64,000 nucleotides of DNA from JAMLHH01 sp035515235 (GCA_035515235.1 DATJBS010000050.1:54410-118409); one strand, 5' to 3'; shown: positions 17,296-26,724, counted from the first letter of the stretch. The notes: a model not told the origin generated them from the sequence alone. Translations and numbers: made by a program.

Positions 17296-18771
17296 ATGGC
17301 AAAAATTTCACAAACAACATATCAACAAAAAACAATAGAAGCCGAAATTAAGAAGGTCAATGTTGTTTTAAATCAAAACTTAAATATTCCTGATTATCAA
17401 AGACCTTACCGTTGGGAGGAGAAAAATGTTTTACAATTATTGGAAGATATTTACGGCAGTTGGAAACAGATTAAAAGTGCCTATAGAATCGGTAGTGTTA
17501 TATTGCATGAAGAGTCGGACGGTACTTTAAATATAATTGATGGTCAGCAGCGGATTACTACGCTCCTATTAGTTCTCATTCAACTTGGATCATCAGAAGC
17601 TATAGCTTTATCTAAAAAGCTTCATTTTAATCATAGCGATTCAGAAGATTGCATTAGAAATAATTATGATTTTATAAAAGATTGGCTTGCTGAAAATGTC
17701 AATCAAGAGCGATCAGATTTTTTAAATTATATCATTAAGTTTTGTGAATTTGTAGAAATCAAAGTCACCAGCCTTGCGGAAGCTTTTCAAATGTTTGACT
17801 CTCAAAATAGCAGAGGAAAGTCGTTAGAAGCTTATAATTTACTCAAGGCCTACCATATCAGAGCGATGGAAGATGAGGATGCTTCCTCATCAGATAAAAT
17901 TGATAGTGATCGCAGGTGGGAGAATGCTACACGTTTTGTTATTGATCCACTTAATGCTAAAAACCTACCACAAGATATCCTTAAGCGCTTGTTTAATGAA
18001 CAGCTCTATCGTACAAGGATTTGGAGCAGAAAACAGTCCGCTTTTAACTTCAACAAAAGTACAATTGACGAATTCAAAGGGCACAGCATTAAAGCTAAAG
18101 AAGAAATGGAGTATCCTTTTCACAATAGCAATTTGCTGCACGCTGTAGCATTAAATTATTTTAATGGCTTACAAGTTCAGGTGAAAGGAATGAAATCTCG
18201 TTTTAATCAAAAACACTTATCCAACATTAATGATTTCGTATCTATTAATCAGCCTTTAATCAATGGAAAGAATTTTTTCGATTATATAGAATCCTATGTA
18301 GAAATCTATAAGCAGTTATTTGTATTAGATGCTGATGAATATTTCCTAAAAGATTTTAAACACTTTTTCCAAACTCACTGTAATTATACCAAAAGCTTTA
18401 GAGCTGGAGATCAATATTTAAAAGAGCTTTATAAATCTCTCATCATTTTGATTTTTGACAAATATGGAGAGAATGGTGTCCATAAATACTATAAAGAACT
18501 TTATGCCTTAGTCTATCGCTTGCGATTAGAAAAACAACAAGTCAAATATGCTGCAGTGGCAAGATATCCTTCTGATAAGGAAATCTTCTCCATTATCGAA
18601 AATAGCAAAAATTATTTTGAGCTAAGAAAATTGTCAGAAATTGCGAAAAAGGAAATTGAATGCGAAAAAGTTGAAGACATTATTGTCAATTTCTTTATTG
18701 ATTTTGGTGTAAAAATTAAAAAAGGTAGTAATAACAAAATAGATTTATCAAACTTCAATATTGCTAATTAA
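17296..18771 (+). CDS. DUF262 protein, GmrS-like
   Basis: The product is 491 residues. The N-terminal ParB-like DUF262 domain has YQRPYRW (from Y34) and DGQQRITTL (from D82), the motif linked to nucleotide binding or hydrolysis in GmrSD and SspE-type restriction proteins. The long helical C-terminal region has no HNH motif, so this is a DUF262-only protein. It follows hsdS by 11 nt and its TAA shares one base with the ATG of a second DUF262 gene, placing it inside the type I operon. It may sense modified DNA or regulate its partner nuclease. Confidence 0.75.
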   Translation: MAKISQTTYQQKTIEAEIKKVNVVLNQNLNIPDYQRPYRWEEKNVLQLLEDIYGSWKQIKSAYRIGSVILHEESDGTLNIIDGQQRITTLLLVLIQLGSSEAIALSKKLHFNHSDSEDCIRNNYDFIKDWLAENVNQERSDFLNYIIKFCEFVEIKVTSLAEAFQMFDSQNSRGKSLEAYNLLKAYHIRAMEDEDASSSDKIDSDRRWENATRFVIDPLNAKNLPQDILKRLFNEQLYRTRIWSRKQSAFNFNKSTIDEFKGHSIKAKEEMEYPFHNSNLLHAVALNYFNGLQVQVKGMKSRFNQKHLSNINDFVSINQPLINGKNFFDYIESYVEIYKQLFVLDADEYFLKDFKHFFQTHCNYTKSFRAGDQYLKELYKSLIILIFDKYGENGVHKYYKELYALVYRLRLEKQQVKYAAVARYPSDKEIFSIIENSKNYFELRKLSEIAKKEIECEKVEDIIVNFFIDFGVKIKKGSNNKIDLSNFNIAN

Positions 18772-20603
18772 TGGAAGTAAAAGAATTAAACAAAAGCATT
18801 CGAGAGATATTTCAGTCGAATTATATAGTGCCTTTATACCAAAGAAATTATGCGTGGACGGATGAAGAGATACATCAGTTAATTCGTGATATCTATGAGA
18901 ATTACAAAAAGGATCCCAATGGATTTTACTTTATAGGAACTTTAGTGGTTTTGAAAAGAAAAAATGGAGATTTTGAAGTCATTGATGGTCAACAAAGATT
19001 AACTACTCTTTCATTAATTGCAAAAAAGTTGGATAATAGTCTTCATACGTCCAAATTACAATATGACTCAAGACCAGAAGTTGAAAGTTTCTTGAGTACT
19101 TATTATCAAAGAGGCGAAGTTGAAATGACTACTACCAATCATTTAGTATCACACTTCAATGAAGCCATTGATTATATAGAAACAGTCAACTTAGAAACAG
19201 ATCCCTCGAAAACTTTACATTTTATTGATTTTTTAAATGATGGTCGAATTAACGAATTCAAAGAGTACTTTTTCAATCAAGTTCAAATAGTAAAAGTTGA
19301 AATCCCATCTGATACTGATGTGGCTCATTATTTTGAAGTCATGAATAACCGTGGAGAACAATTAGAAGAGCATGAAATCATAAAAGCACAATTACTGTCA
19401 AAAATAAAAGACAATAGAAATGCCTCTCTTCTATTTTCTAAAATATGGGACGCATGCTCGCAAATGAATGTACCTATTCAGCGATTGTTCAATAAAGAAG
19501 ATAGAGAGCGATTTTTTGGATCAGAATATAATAGTTTTGAATTTGATTCTGATGGACTTTTTAAGGATAATAAATCAACAATTATAAATTCTTCTTTAAG
19601 TTTGGAAAAAATATTGAAGGGTGATTCTATTTTAAAGAACAATGAAATAGACGAAAATGAAATAGACGAAAAATTTGAATCCATCATAGATTTCCCTAAC
19701 TTTTTGATGCATGTACTTAAACAATATTTTTCTAACATTGAAGAGAAAGACATTCCTTTAAATGGAGATGAATTGCTTAATCAATTTGATGATTTAGAAA
19801 AAGAAATAATAGCAATGGATTTTATTTATTGGCTCTTTTTCTACCGAGTGGTATTCGATCGTTTCATCGTTAAAGTTATCGAAGATGAAAACTCGGAGGA
19901 TAATACCAAATGGATTTTACATAAGCCAGAATATTATTATTATGAGAAGAAGAAAACTCACCGCTTAATATTTAAAAATTCTTTTGAAGAATACCAAGAA
20001 CCCATCATCAAATGCCTTTCGATGTTACAAGTTACCTTCAGGACGAAAAAATACAAAAATTACTTACAAGAAATTTTATCCTGGTTTGAAGATGCAAGCA
20101 AACTAGAAATGAGTGACAAAGACTTCTTAAGTAAACTGAACGAATTAGTATTAAAAACTTATGATGACAATAAAGATTATCTGAATTTAGTTAAAGATCT
20201 ACATTACAATGAGGGTACGAAAACGCCACACTTTTTATTCAATTTTATAGATTACCTGTATTGGACTGAAAATAAAAAAGCATTTAATTTTGAGTTTAAA
20301 TATCGAAACTCAGTAGAGCATCATCTCCCTCAATCCTATATAAATGAAGAGAATAAAGATATATTAGATTGCTTAGGTAATTTATGTTTGGTGAGTAAGA
20401 GCGGAAATTCAAAAATGAATAATGAATCTCCTATAGGAAAGGCTGATAAAAATGGAAAATATTACAAATCTACTTTAGCGCCAAAACAATTAGTGATGTA
20501 TGATATCACTAATAAAAAAGGTAAATGGGGAGTAAATGAAATATTAAATCATTATACAGAAGTGATAGAATTATTGGATAGAAGAGTGAAAATCTTGAAG
20601 TAA
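18771..20603 (+). CDS. DUF262/DUF1524 nuclease-like protein, GmrSD family
   Basis: The product is 610 residues. DUF262 motifs YQRNYAW (23-29) and DGQQRLTTL (72-80) are followed by a helical middle and a C-terminal DUF1524 HNH-type domain with EHHLPQ starting at E516, then LGNLCLVSKSGNSKMNN. In GmrSD this architecture makes a nucleotide-dependent type IV enzyme that cuts modified DNA. Here it pairs with the DUF262-only gene before it (1-nt overlap) and is followed by hsdR after 1 nt. A tightly packed position between S and R suggests co-regulation with the type I system. Confidence 0.8.
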   Translation: MEVKELNKSIREIFQSNYIVPLYQRNYAWTDEEIHQLIRDIYENYKKDPNGFYFIGTLVVLKRKNGDFEVIDGQQRLTTLSLIAKKLDNSLHTSKLQYDSRPEVESFLSTYYQRGEVEMTTTNHLVSHFNEAIDYIETVNLETDPSKTLHFIDFLNDGRINEFKEYFFNQVQIVKVEIPSDTDVAHYFEVMNNRGEQLEEHEIIKAQLLSKIKDNRNASLLFSKIWDACSQMNVPIQRLFNKEDRERFFGSEYNSFEFDSDGLFKDNKSTIINSSLSLEKILKGDSILKNNEIDENEIDEKFESIIDFPNFLMHVLKQYFSNIEEKDIPLNGDELLNQFDDLEKEIIAMDFIYWLFFYRVVFDRFIVKVIEDENSEDNTKWILHKPEYYYYEKKKTHRLIFKNSFEEYQEPIIKCLSMLQVTFRTKKYKNYLQEILSWFEDASKLEMSDKDFLSKLNELVLKTYDDNKDYLNLVKDLHYNEGTKTPHFLFNFIDYLYWTENKKAFNFEFKYRNSVEHHLPQSYINEENKDILDCLGNLCLVSKSGNSKMNNESPIGKADKNGKYYKSTLAPKQLVMYDITNKKGKWGVNEILNHYTEVIELLDRRVKILK

Positions 20604-20604
20604 T

Positions 20605-23600
20605 ATGAATAATATAGGTCAAATAGAACGCATCACTCAAAATAGAGTTGTCAAATTATTTCAAGAAGAATTAGGATATACCTATTTAGGAAATTTGGAA
20701 GAGCGAGAAAACAATAGCAATATTGAAGAAGAATATCTTACTACATTTTTGCTAAAAGAGGGATATAATTCAGCTCAAATAAATAAAGCCATATACCAAC
20801 TAAAAACTACTTGTAATAACTTTAGCGACAGCCTCTACACGACCAATAAGAATGTATATGAACTATTGCGTTACGGTGCAGATATCAAAACAGAAATAGG
20901 CAAAAACACAGAGAAAGTTCACTACATAGATTGGCAAAATTTTGAGAATAACGACTTTGCTATAGCAGAAGAAGTCAGTATAAAAGGCAATAAAACCAAA
21001 AGACCAGATATTGTTATTTATGTAAATGGAATTGCTTTAGGAATCTTAGAGTTAAAAAGAAGTACTATAACAATCAATGATGGTATTCGTCAAAATATCA
21101 CTAACCAACAAGACCGTTTCATACTGCCATTTTTTGCTACAGTGCAATATCTTTTTGCAGGAAATGATACAGAAGGTTTACGATATGGAGCTATAAAAAC
21201 TCCAGAAAAATATTACCTAAATTGGAAAGAAGATATTGCAGATAATAGTAGAAACCTATTGGACAAATATCTTTTAAAGATGTGTAATAAAAAACGCTTT
21301 TTAGATATCATCTATAATTTTATTGTTTTTGATGGAGGTGTAAAAAAGCTGCCTAGAGTACATCAATATTTTGGCACAAAAGAGGCACAAAAACACATCA
21401 GTAGATACGAAGGTGGAATTATTTGGCATACTCAAGGAAGTGGAAAAAGTATTACGATGGTGTATTTAGCGAAATGGATTTTAGAAAACAATCCTAACGC
21501 AAGAGTAGCCATCTTAACGGATAGAGACGAATTAGACAAACAGATAGAAGGTGTCTTTAAAGATGCAGATGAGGCCATCTACCGAACTAAAAGCGGTAGA
21601 GATTTAATGGAGAAATTAAGCCAACCGACACCAAGATTATTATGTTCTTTGATACATAAATTTGGCAAAAAAGATACTGGTAATTTCAATGCATTTATAA
21701 AAGAATTAGAGAGTCAACCGTCTCAAACAGTAGGAGAATTATTTGTATTTGTAGATGAATGTCATCGTACACAAAGCGGAAGATTGCATCGTACAATGAA
21801 GGCAATGATTTCTAACGCAGTTTTTATTGGTTTTACCGGCACTCCCCTATTAAAAAAAGATAAACAAACCAGTTTAGAGGTGTTTGGTAAATACATACAT
21901 ACCTATAAATTTAACGAAGGAGTAAGTGATGGAGTGATTTTAGATTTGGTTTATGAGGCTAGAGATATTGACCAAAGATTAAGCTCACAAAAAAGAATAG
22001 ATGAATGGTTTGAAGCCAAAACAAAAGGTTTGAACGATTTTAAAAAATCTGAACTCAAAAAGAAATGGGGCACCATGCAAAAAGTATTGAGCAGTCGTTC
22101 TCGTATGGAAAGAGTGGTTGCAGATATTATTTTTGATTTCAGTACAAAACCACGATTATCCTCTCAAAGAGGAAATGCCATTTTAGTAGCGAGTTCAATA
22201 TATGAAGCTTGCAGATATTATGAATTATTTCAAAAGACATCTTTAAAAGATAAATTTGCCATCATTACTTCATACTCTCCTCAAACGTCCGATGTCACTA
22301 CCGAAGACACTGGAGCAAGTACTGATACAGAAAAGGAATTCATGTATAATTTATACATGGAACTTTTAGGAAGTAAAACGACTGAAGTATATGAAGATTG
22401 GGCGAAAGCAAAATTTAAAGATGAACCAGCAAATATGCAACTGCTGATTGTCGTGTCTAAACTTTTAACAGGCTTTGATGCTCCGAGCTGTACCTATTTG
22501 TATATTGATAAAAGCATGCAAGATCATGGCTTATTTCAAGCGATTTGTAGGGTAAACAGACTTGATAGTCCAGACAAGCAGTATGGCTATATCGTTGACT
22601 ATAAAGACTTGTTCAAAAGTGTAGAAAATGCTGTTGCAGTTTATACTTCGGATTTAGACTATGATGATTTTGAAGCGACAGACATCGATATATTACTTCA
22701 AGACCGATTGAAAGTTGGGAAAGAAAGATTAGATACTGCTTTAGAAGAACTTCATATCTTATGCGAACCTGTAGCCCCACCAAAAGATACCTTAGCTTAT
22801 ATCCATTATTTCTGCGGAAACACAGAAATTGAAGAAGAATTAAAAGCCAAAGAGCCACAACGAACTGCTTTGTATAAAAAAACAGTGGCCTTAATTCGAG
22901 CTCATGCAAATATTGCAGATGAGATGGAGGAAGCTGGATATACTGCAAGTCAAATTATCAGTATAAAAAAAGAGATAGACTATTATTTAAAACTACGCGA
23001 AGAAATCAGACAAGCAAGTGGCGAGACTTTGGACTTAAAAACTTATGAAGCAGATATGCGTCATTTAATTGACACTTACATCCAAGCAGATGAACCTGAA
23101 ACGATATCACCTTTTGCAGAGATGTCTTTATTGGATATTATAGTTAAATCAGGTATAGCAGATGCTATCAATTCAATGCCTGAGGGAATTAAATCTAGTC
23201 AAGGAGCAGTAGCTGAAACCATTGAAAATAATGTTAGAAAAAAGATTATTAACGAGCATTTAATTGATCCAGCATTTTTTGAAGAGATGTCAAAATTGTT
23301 AGCAGAAATAATAAAGGAACGCAAAGACAACGCAGTTTCTTATGCTGAATATTTAGAAAAAATCGCTGCGCTTGCTAAAAAGGTCAGTGAAGGCAAAAGT
23401 GAGAATACACCAAATACATTAATTACAATAGCACAAAGAGCATTATATAATAACTTAGGTAAAAATGAAGATTTAGCTTTGATAATTGATAGTGCTGTAA
23501 AAAATGTAAAAAGAGATGAATGGAGAGGTAATCTGATCAAAGAGAGAGAGATAAAATCAGAAATTCATCGTCAACTAATCGCTAATTCACAAAAATTAGA

Positions 23601-23694
23601 TACATACAATTTAAGTGAACCTTTAGAACCTTATGGTCTTGAAACCAAAGTAGAAAATATTTTTAAACTCATCAAAGAGCAAATAGAATATTAA
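20605..23694 (+). CDS. hsdR: Type I restriction endonuclease subunit R
   Basis: The 1029-residue protein has an N-terminal PD-(D/E)xK nuclease with D135 and E149-L-K151 (GILELKR). The SF2 translocase follows, with Walker A HTQGSGKS (275-282) and DECH at 384-387. FTGTPLL is motif III and later helicase motifs include LLTGFDAPS. The C-terminal third is helical and binds M2S. It starts one base after the DUF262/DUF1524 stop, and its own stop shares one base with the YgjP gene, so five or six genes form one operon. Confidence 0.9.
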   Translation: MNNIGQIERITQNRVVKLFQEELGYTYLGNLEERENNSNIEEEYLTTFLLKEGYNSAQINKAIYQLKTTCNNFSDSLYTTNKNVYELLRYGADIKTEIGKNTEKVHYIDWQNFENNDFAIAEEVSIKGNKTKRPDIVIYVNGIALGILELKRSTITINDGIRQNITNQQDRFILPFFATVQYLFAGNDTEGLRYGAIKTPEKYYLNWKEDIADNSRNLLDKYLLKMCNKKRFLDIIYNFIVFDGGVKKLPRVHQYFGTKEAQKHISRYEGGIIWHTQGSGKSITMVYLAKWILENNPNARVAILTDRDELDKQIEGVFKDADEAIYRTKSGRDLMEKLSQPTPRLLCSLIHKFGKKDTGNFNAFIKELESQPSQTVGELFVFVDECHRTQSGRLHRTMKAMISNAVFIGFTGTPLLKKDKQTSLEVFGKYIHTYKFNEGVSDGVILDLVYEARDIDQRLSSQKRIDEWFEAKTKGLNDFKKSELKKKWGTMQKVLSSRSRMERVVADIIFDFSTKPRLSSQRGNAILVASSIYEACRYYELFQKTSLKDKFAIITSYSPQTSDVTTEDTGASTDTEKEFMYNLYMELLGSKTTEVYEDWAKAKFKDEPANMQLLIVVSKLLTGFDAPSCTYLYIDKSMQDHGLFQAICRVNRLDSPDKQYGYIVDYKDLFKSVENAVAVYTSDLDYDDFEATDIDILLQDRLKVGKERLDTALEELHILCEPVAPPKDTLAYIHYFCGNTEIEEELKAKEPQRTALYKKTVALIRAHANIADEMEEAGYTASQIISIKKEIDYYLKLREEIRQASGETLDLKTYEADMRHLIDTYIQADEPETISPFAEMSLLDIIVKSGIADAINSMPEGIKSSQGAVAETIENNVRKKIINEHLIDPAFFEEMSKLLAEIIKERKDNAVSYAEYLEKIAALAKKVSEGKSENTPNTLITIAQRALYNNLGKNEDLALIIDSAVKNVKRDEWRGNLIKEREIKSEIHRQLIANSQKLDTYNLSEPLEPYGLETKVENIFKLIKEQIEY

Positions 23695-24407
23695 TGCATT
23701 ACATACAATTAGGAGAGCTCAAAATTGAGGTAGAACAAAAGGATATAAAAAATATACATTTAAGCGTCTATCCTCCTAACGGTACTGTTCGTATATCTGC
23801 TCCAATTAGAATGGACATCGATACTATTCGAGTATATGCTTTAAATAAATTAAAGTGGATCAAAAAGCAACAAGAAACTTTTAAGAATCAAGAAAGAGAA
23901 ACTCCCCGTGAATATTTATCTAAAGAAAGTCATTACTTTTTAGGTAAGCGTTACCTATTAAAAGTTATTGAACACAACTATCCTCCCAAAGTCGTATTAA
24001 AGCACAGTAAAATCGAACTATATATAAAACCAAATTCTAACGAAGAAAAGCGTCAAGAAATTCTAGATGATTGGTATAGAGCACAACTAAAAGAACTGAC
24101 TCCAAACCTCATTAAAAAATGGGAAGAAGTCATTGGAGTTCAAGCAAGCGAAGTTTCCATCAGAAAAATGAAAACCAAATGGGGTTCTTGTAATACAACA
24201 ACTAAAAAAATTATACTGAATCTGGAATTAAGTAAAAAACCTTTAGAAAGTATTGAATATATTATCGTTCACGAACTTGTACATCTGCTAGAACGTTCTC
24301 ATAACGAAATATTTGTAGGCTATATGAATAAATTTATGCCTAAGTGGAGATTTTATCGGGAAGAATTGAACAAGTTACCATTTAGACATATAGAATGGAA
24401 ATACTAA
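23694..24407 (+). CDS. YgjP/SprT-like zinc metallopeptidase (DUF45)
   Basis: The 237-residue protein has the zinc site HELVH (193-197) with a third His at 204 in RSHNE. Before it come MKTKWGSCN and LNLELSKKP, all family hallmarks. YgjP-like genes are often found directly after type I hsdR genes, and here the start codon shares one base with the hsdR stop. The role in restriction is unknown; a maturation or turnover protease is possible. Confidence 0.85.
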   Translation: MHYIQLGELKIEVEQKDIKNIHLSVYPPNGTVRISAPIRMDIDTIRVYALNKLKWIKKQQETFKNQERETPREYLSKESHYFLGKRYLLKVIEHNYPPKVVLKHSKIELYIKPNSNEEKRQEILDDWYRAQLKELTPNLIKKWEEVIGVQASEVSIRKMKTKWGSCNTTTKKIILNLELSKKPLESIEYIIVHELVHLLERSHNEIFVGYMNKFMPKWRFYREELNKLPFRHIEWKY

Positions 24408-24417
24408 ATAGGATATC

Positions 24418-24792
24418 ATGAAGAAATTATGTTACATATTATTAATCACACTTTCTATAATTGGATGTAATCAAAGTCCGTCAGAAATTGAAAAAGATTA
24501 TATTAAAAACTTAGAGGAAAAGAATAAGATTTTAGAGAAAGAGTTAATGGAAATAAAAAGCAAATCTGAGCCAACTAAGACCTCTAAAAAAAGCGAAAAC
24601 TTTACAGATTATTTTGTAATAGGTTCTACAGAAGATAAAGTACTAGAAGTTATGGGACAGCCTACGAGTTATATAGAAACTGCTCCAGAAGCAAGAAGGT
24701 TTTATTATGATTTAAGCTCCGTTTATTTCTATCAAGGTAAAGTAATAAGTTATGATAATCTAAGCAATAACTTAAAGGCAAGAGTGAAATAA
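24418..24792 (+). CDS. Lipoprotein with a BamE-like C-terminal domain
   Basis: A signal peptide with lipobox SIIGC (lipid Cys at residue 17) is followed by a charged coiled coil (about 20-48). A small domain then has FVIGSTEDKVLEVMGQPTS and YYDLSSVYFYQGKV, the pattern of BamE/OmlA-fold proteins. It begins 10 nt after the YgjP stop and may be the last gene of the restriction operon or a passenger. No defence role can be inferred. Confidence 0.6.
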   Translation: MKKLCYILLITLSIIGCNQSPSEIEKDYIKNLEEKNKILEKELMEIKSKSEPTKTSKKSENFTDYFVIGSTEDKVLEVMGQPTSYIETAPEARRFYYDLSSVYFYQGKVISYDNLSNNLKARVK

Positions 24793-24829
24793 CAGCTTTC
24801 CTCTTTCAATATCCAATCTTTTTACAACA

Positions 24830-24843
24830 ACCATTTTATTGGT
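24830..24843. promoter_or_regulatory. hip operator O1, ACCA-N6-TGGT
   Basis: The inverted repeat has half-sites ACCA (24830-24833) and TGGT (24840-24843) separated by TTTTAT. Its arms match the two better sites downstream and it lies exactly 60 bp before O2. Confidence 0.55.
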
Positions 24844-24886
24844 CAAAAATCATCAAACTTCACTCTCTTATCCATCAATATACTTT

Positions 24887-24906
24887 TTAACCATTATATT
24901 GGTTAA
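24887..24906. promoter_or_regulatory. hip operator O2, TTAACCA-N6-TGGTTAA
   Basis: The best-preserved site, with perfect 7-bp arms around TTATAT. It is 60 bp after O1 and about 64 bp upstream of the -33 element, so it could help HipB dimers loop or coat the promoter. Confidence 0.7.
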
Positions 24907-24949
24907 TTTAAATCAACTAATGCATAAAGCAATAATTTGATACCTTTTT

Positions 24950-24963
24950 GTTATTCAACTGGT
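24950..24963. promoter_or_regulatory. hip operator O3, half-site only
   Basis: Only the right half TGGT (24960-24963, within ctggttatt) is preserved. It lies exactly 60 bp after the O2 right half and ends 6 bp before the -33 TTG. The left half (24950-24953) does not match. Confidence 0.4.
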
Positions 24964-24969
24964 TATTAA

Positions 24970-25000
24970 TTGACATTTTCTAAGCTATTCATTATATTTG
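24970..25000 (+). promoter_or_regulatory. hipBST promoter (Bacteroidota -33/-7 type)
   Basis: A -33 TTG (24970-24972), a 20-bp spacer and a -7 box TATATTTG (24993-25000) match the TTG / TAnnTTTG consensus. Transcription should start near 25006, just before O4. Confidence 0.75.
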
Positions 25001-25009
25001 TCAGATAAC

Positions 25010-25025
25010 AACCAAATAAATGGTT
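25010..25025. promoter_or_regulatory. hip operator O4 at the start codon, AACCA-N6-TGGTT
   Basis: The site spans the predicted transcription start to the hipB initiation codon; the ATG at 25020-25022 lies inside it. Its TGGT is 61 bp after that of O3. HipB binding here would block initiation directly. Confidence 0.65.
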
Positions 25026-25235
25026 ATGAATATCGAAGAGCTTGGAAATATAATAAGAGAGAGAAGAAAAGTATTGAACTTAACTATAGGAGAACTATCA
25101 GAATACACCGGTTTTTCAAGAACTACTATTTCAGATATTGAGCTAGGAAAAACTAATCCAAGATTAGATATTATCTCTGAAATATTTCGATTTCTAAATT
25201 TAGAAATGAAAATAGAAATCATACAAGACTTATGA
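25020..25235 (+). CDS. hipB: HipB-like antitoxin/repressor (XRE helix-turn-helix)
   Basis: The 71-residue protein has a helix-turn-helix (TIGELSEYTGFSRTTISDIE) and the pattern GKTNPRLDIISEIFRFL of HipB-type XRE repressors. Two starts are possible, at 25020 and at 25026 (removing MV); the first lies inside operator O4. It represses its own promoter through the four ACCA/TGGT sites upstream. Its stop overlaps the next start in ATGA (25232-25235), so the operon is translationally coupled. Confidence 0.85.
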   Translation: MVMNIEELGNIIRERRKVLNLTIGELSEYTGFSRTTISDIELGKTNPRLDIISEIFRFLNLEMKIEIIQDL

Positions 25236-25552
25236 AACTAGAAGTCATATATAAAGGAAAGCATAAAGCGGGGGAACTTTGGAGAGATGAAAATGGCTAT
25301 CACTTTATTTATGAAGATACATTCTTAGAGGACGCAAGTACAAGACCTATATCTGTAAATATGCCTAAAAGTCAAAAGGAACACCACTCCCTCGAACTCT
25401 TCCATTATTTCCAATCTATATTAAGTGAAGGCGAGAATAGAAAAGCTATATGCAATGCTTTAGGTATTGACATCAGTGATGATTGGAGCCTTTTGGCGCA
25501 CACCTGTAGTGAAGATACAATTGGAGCAATAACTGTAAAGAAAATAGAATAG
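25232..25552 (+). CDS. hipS: HipS-like N-subdomain-1 protein (antitoxin of a HipBST module)
   Basis: The 106-residue protein corresponds to the N-terminal subdomain of full-length HipA (GKHKAGELWRDENGYHFIYE, then the P-x-S-V-x-M-P motif seen here as RPISVNMPKSQKEH). In the E. coli O127 HipBST system this separate domain, HipS, neutralises the kinase HipT. The gene lies between hipB and a kinase gene lacking this domain, which is the HipBST order. The assignment as antitoxin is by analogy. Confidence 0.75.
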   Translation: MKLEVIYKGKHKAGELWRDENGYHFIYEDTFLEDASTRPISVNMPKSQKEHHSLELFHYFQSILSEGENRKAICNALGIDISDDWSLLAHTCSEDTIGAITVKKIE

Positions 25553-25554
25553 GA

Positions 25555-26520
25555 ATGGAATACTGTTACGGATGTTTAAAGGAAAATGTCAAAGGATTCT
25601 GTTCTGCTTGTGAGAAGAGATTATTTAATAGATCTAAAATCAGCCACCAACTCAAGTTTAATTGGGAAGATATTTCTAAAGTGATAGACGGATATCCTGC
25701 AGGTTTCAGTATATCAGGTGTTCAAACTAAAGGATTTATTGGAAAAGCAACAGGCACAGATTTATCACCATTTCTCACTAATAATGAGAACTCCATTTAT
25801 ATCATCAAGCCTCTGCTTTCAAGGTTTGATATGCCTTCAGATTCCCCTGCAAATGAACATGTGACAATGCAAATGGCAAAACAACTATTTGGTATTAGAA
25901 CAGCTGAATGTTGTTTGATGAAATTTGCTAACGGAAGTCCAGCTTACGTTACTCGAAGATTTGATTATAATAAAAATGAAGAAAAATTAAATCAAGAAGA
26001 TTTTGCTTCAATTCTTCAAGCTAGAAAAAACAATGATGGTAGCTATAAGTACAATGCAAAAACTTATGAAGACCTCGGAGCGGTACTTTCTCCTTTAAAC
26101 AAAGTAGAGTTCATTCGAATATTGATTTTCAACTTTCTCACAGGCAATGGAGATGCTCACTTAAAAAACTTCTCCTTATTAGAAACCTCTGACGGCGATA
26201 TGCAATTATCTCCTTCATATGACTTAATGAATACAAAAATTCATATCAATGATTCTCCAATCGCATTGAACTTATTTAAAGAACTCGAAAGAACTAATTT
26301 GCCAAGAGGTCAAAATTATTCATACCAAATCAAAGACTTTATTGAATTAGGTAAAAGATTAGAGATAAGAGATAGATTATTAAAAAACATAGTAAATAAA
26401 TTTGAAAAATCAGAAGATAAAATGAAAGAAATGATCAATAAATCTTTCCTTTCAGATACTGCCAAAACCAAATATTTAGAAACCATTCAAAACAGTTTTA
26501 AGCAACTTTTTTCAAATTAA
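25555..26520 (+). CDS. hipT: HipT-like serine kinase toxin with an N-terminal zinc ribbon
   Basis: The 321-residue protein begins with a Cys4 zinc ribbon (C4/C7 and C16/C19), an addition not seen in E. coli HipT. The Gly-rich loop FSISGVQTKG has S52-I53-S54, the SIS form whose two Ser are autophosphorylated in HipT. The catalytic loop GNGDAHLKNF is at 197-206 (D200, N205) and the metal motif SYDL has D223. The kinase lacks the N-subdomain 1, which is the separate hipS gene. The likely target is an aminoacyl-tRNA synthetase. Confidence 0.85.
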   Translation: MEYCYGCLKENVKGFCSACEKRLFNRSKISHQLKFNWEDISKVIDGYPAGFSISGVQTKGFIGKATGTDLSPFLTNNENSIYIIKPLLSRFDMPSDSPANEHVTMQMAKQLFGIRTAECCLMKFANGSPAYVTRRFDYNKNEEKLNQEDFASILQARKNNDGSYKYNAKTYEDLGAVLSPLNKVEFIRILIFNFLTGNGDAHLKNFSLLETSDGDMQLSPSYDLMNTKIHINDSPIALNLFKELERTNLPRGQNYSYQIKDFIELGKRLEIRDRLLKNIVNKFEKSEDKMKEMINKSFLSDTAKTKYLETIQNSFKQLFSN

Positions 26521-26724
26521 CACACTAAAAACTAAAGAAAGCACTACTCATAACAACATCTAAACAGAGTTCCATTTGCGGTTAAAAATCTAAACCCCTG
26601 CATTTTTCATCATTAGTTTTGAAATTTAACTTGTAGATAATATAATTCATAAAGCCATCTATAACCCTTTGTCTAGCAGCATATAAAAACCTCTCATTTC
26701 CAAAATTCAATCCATCATCATATT

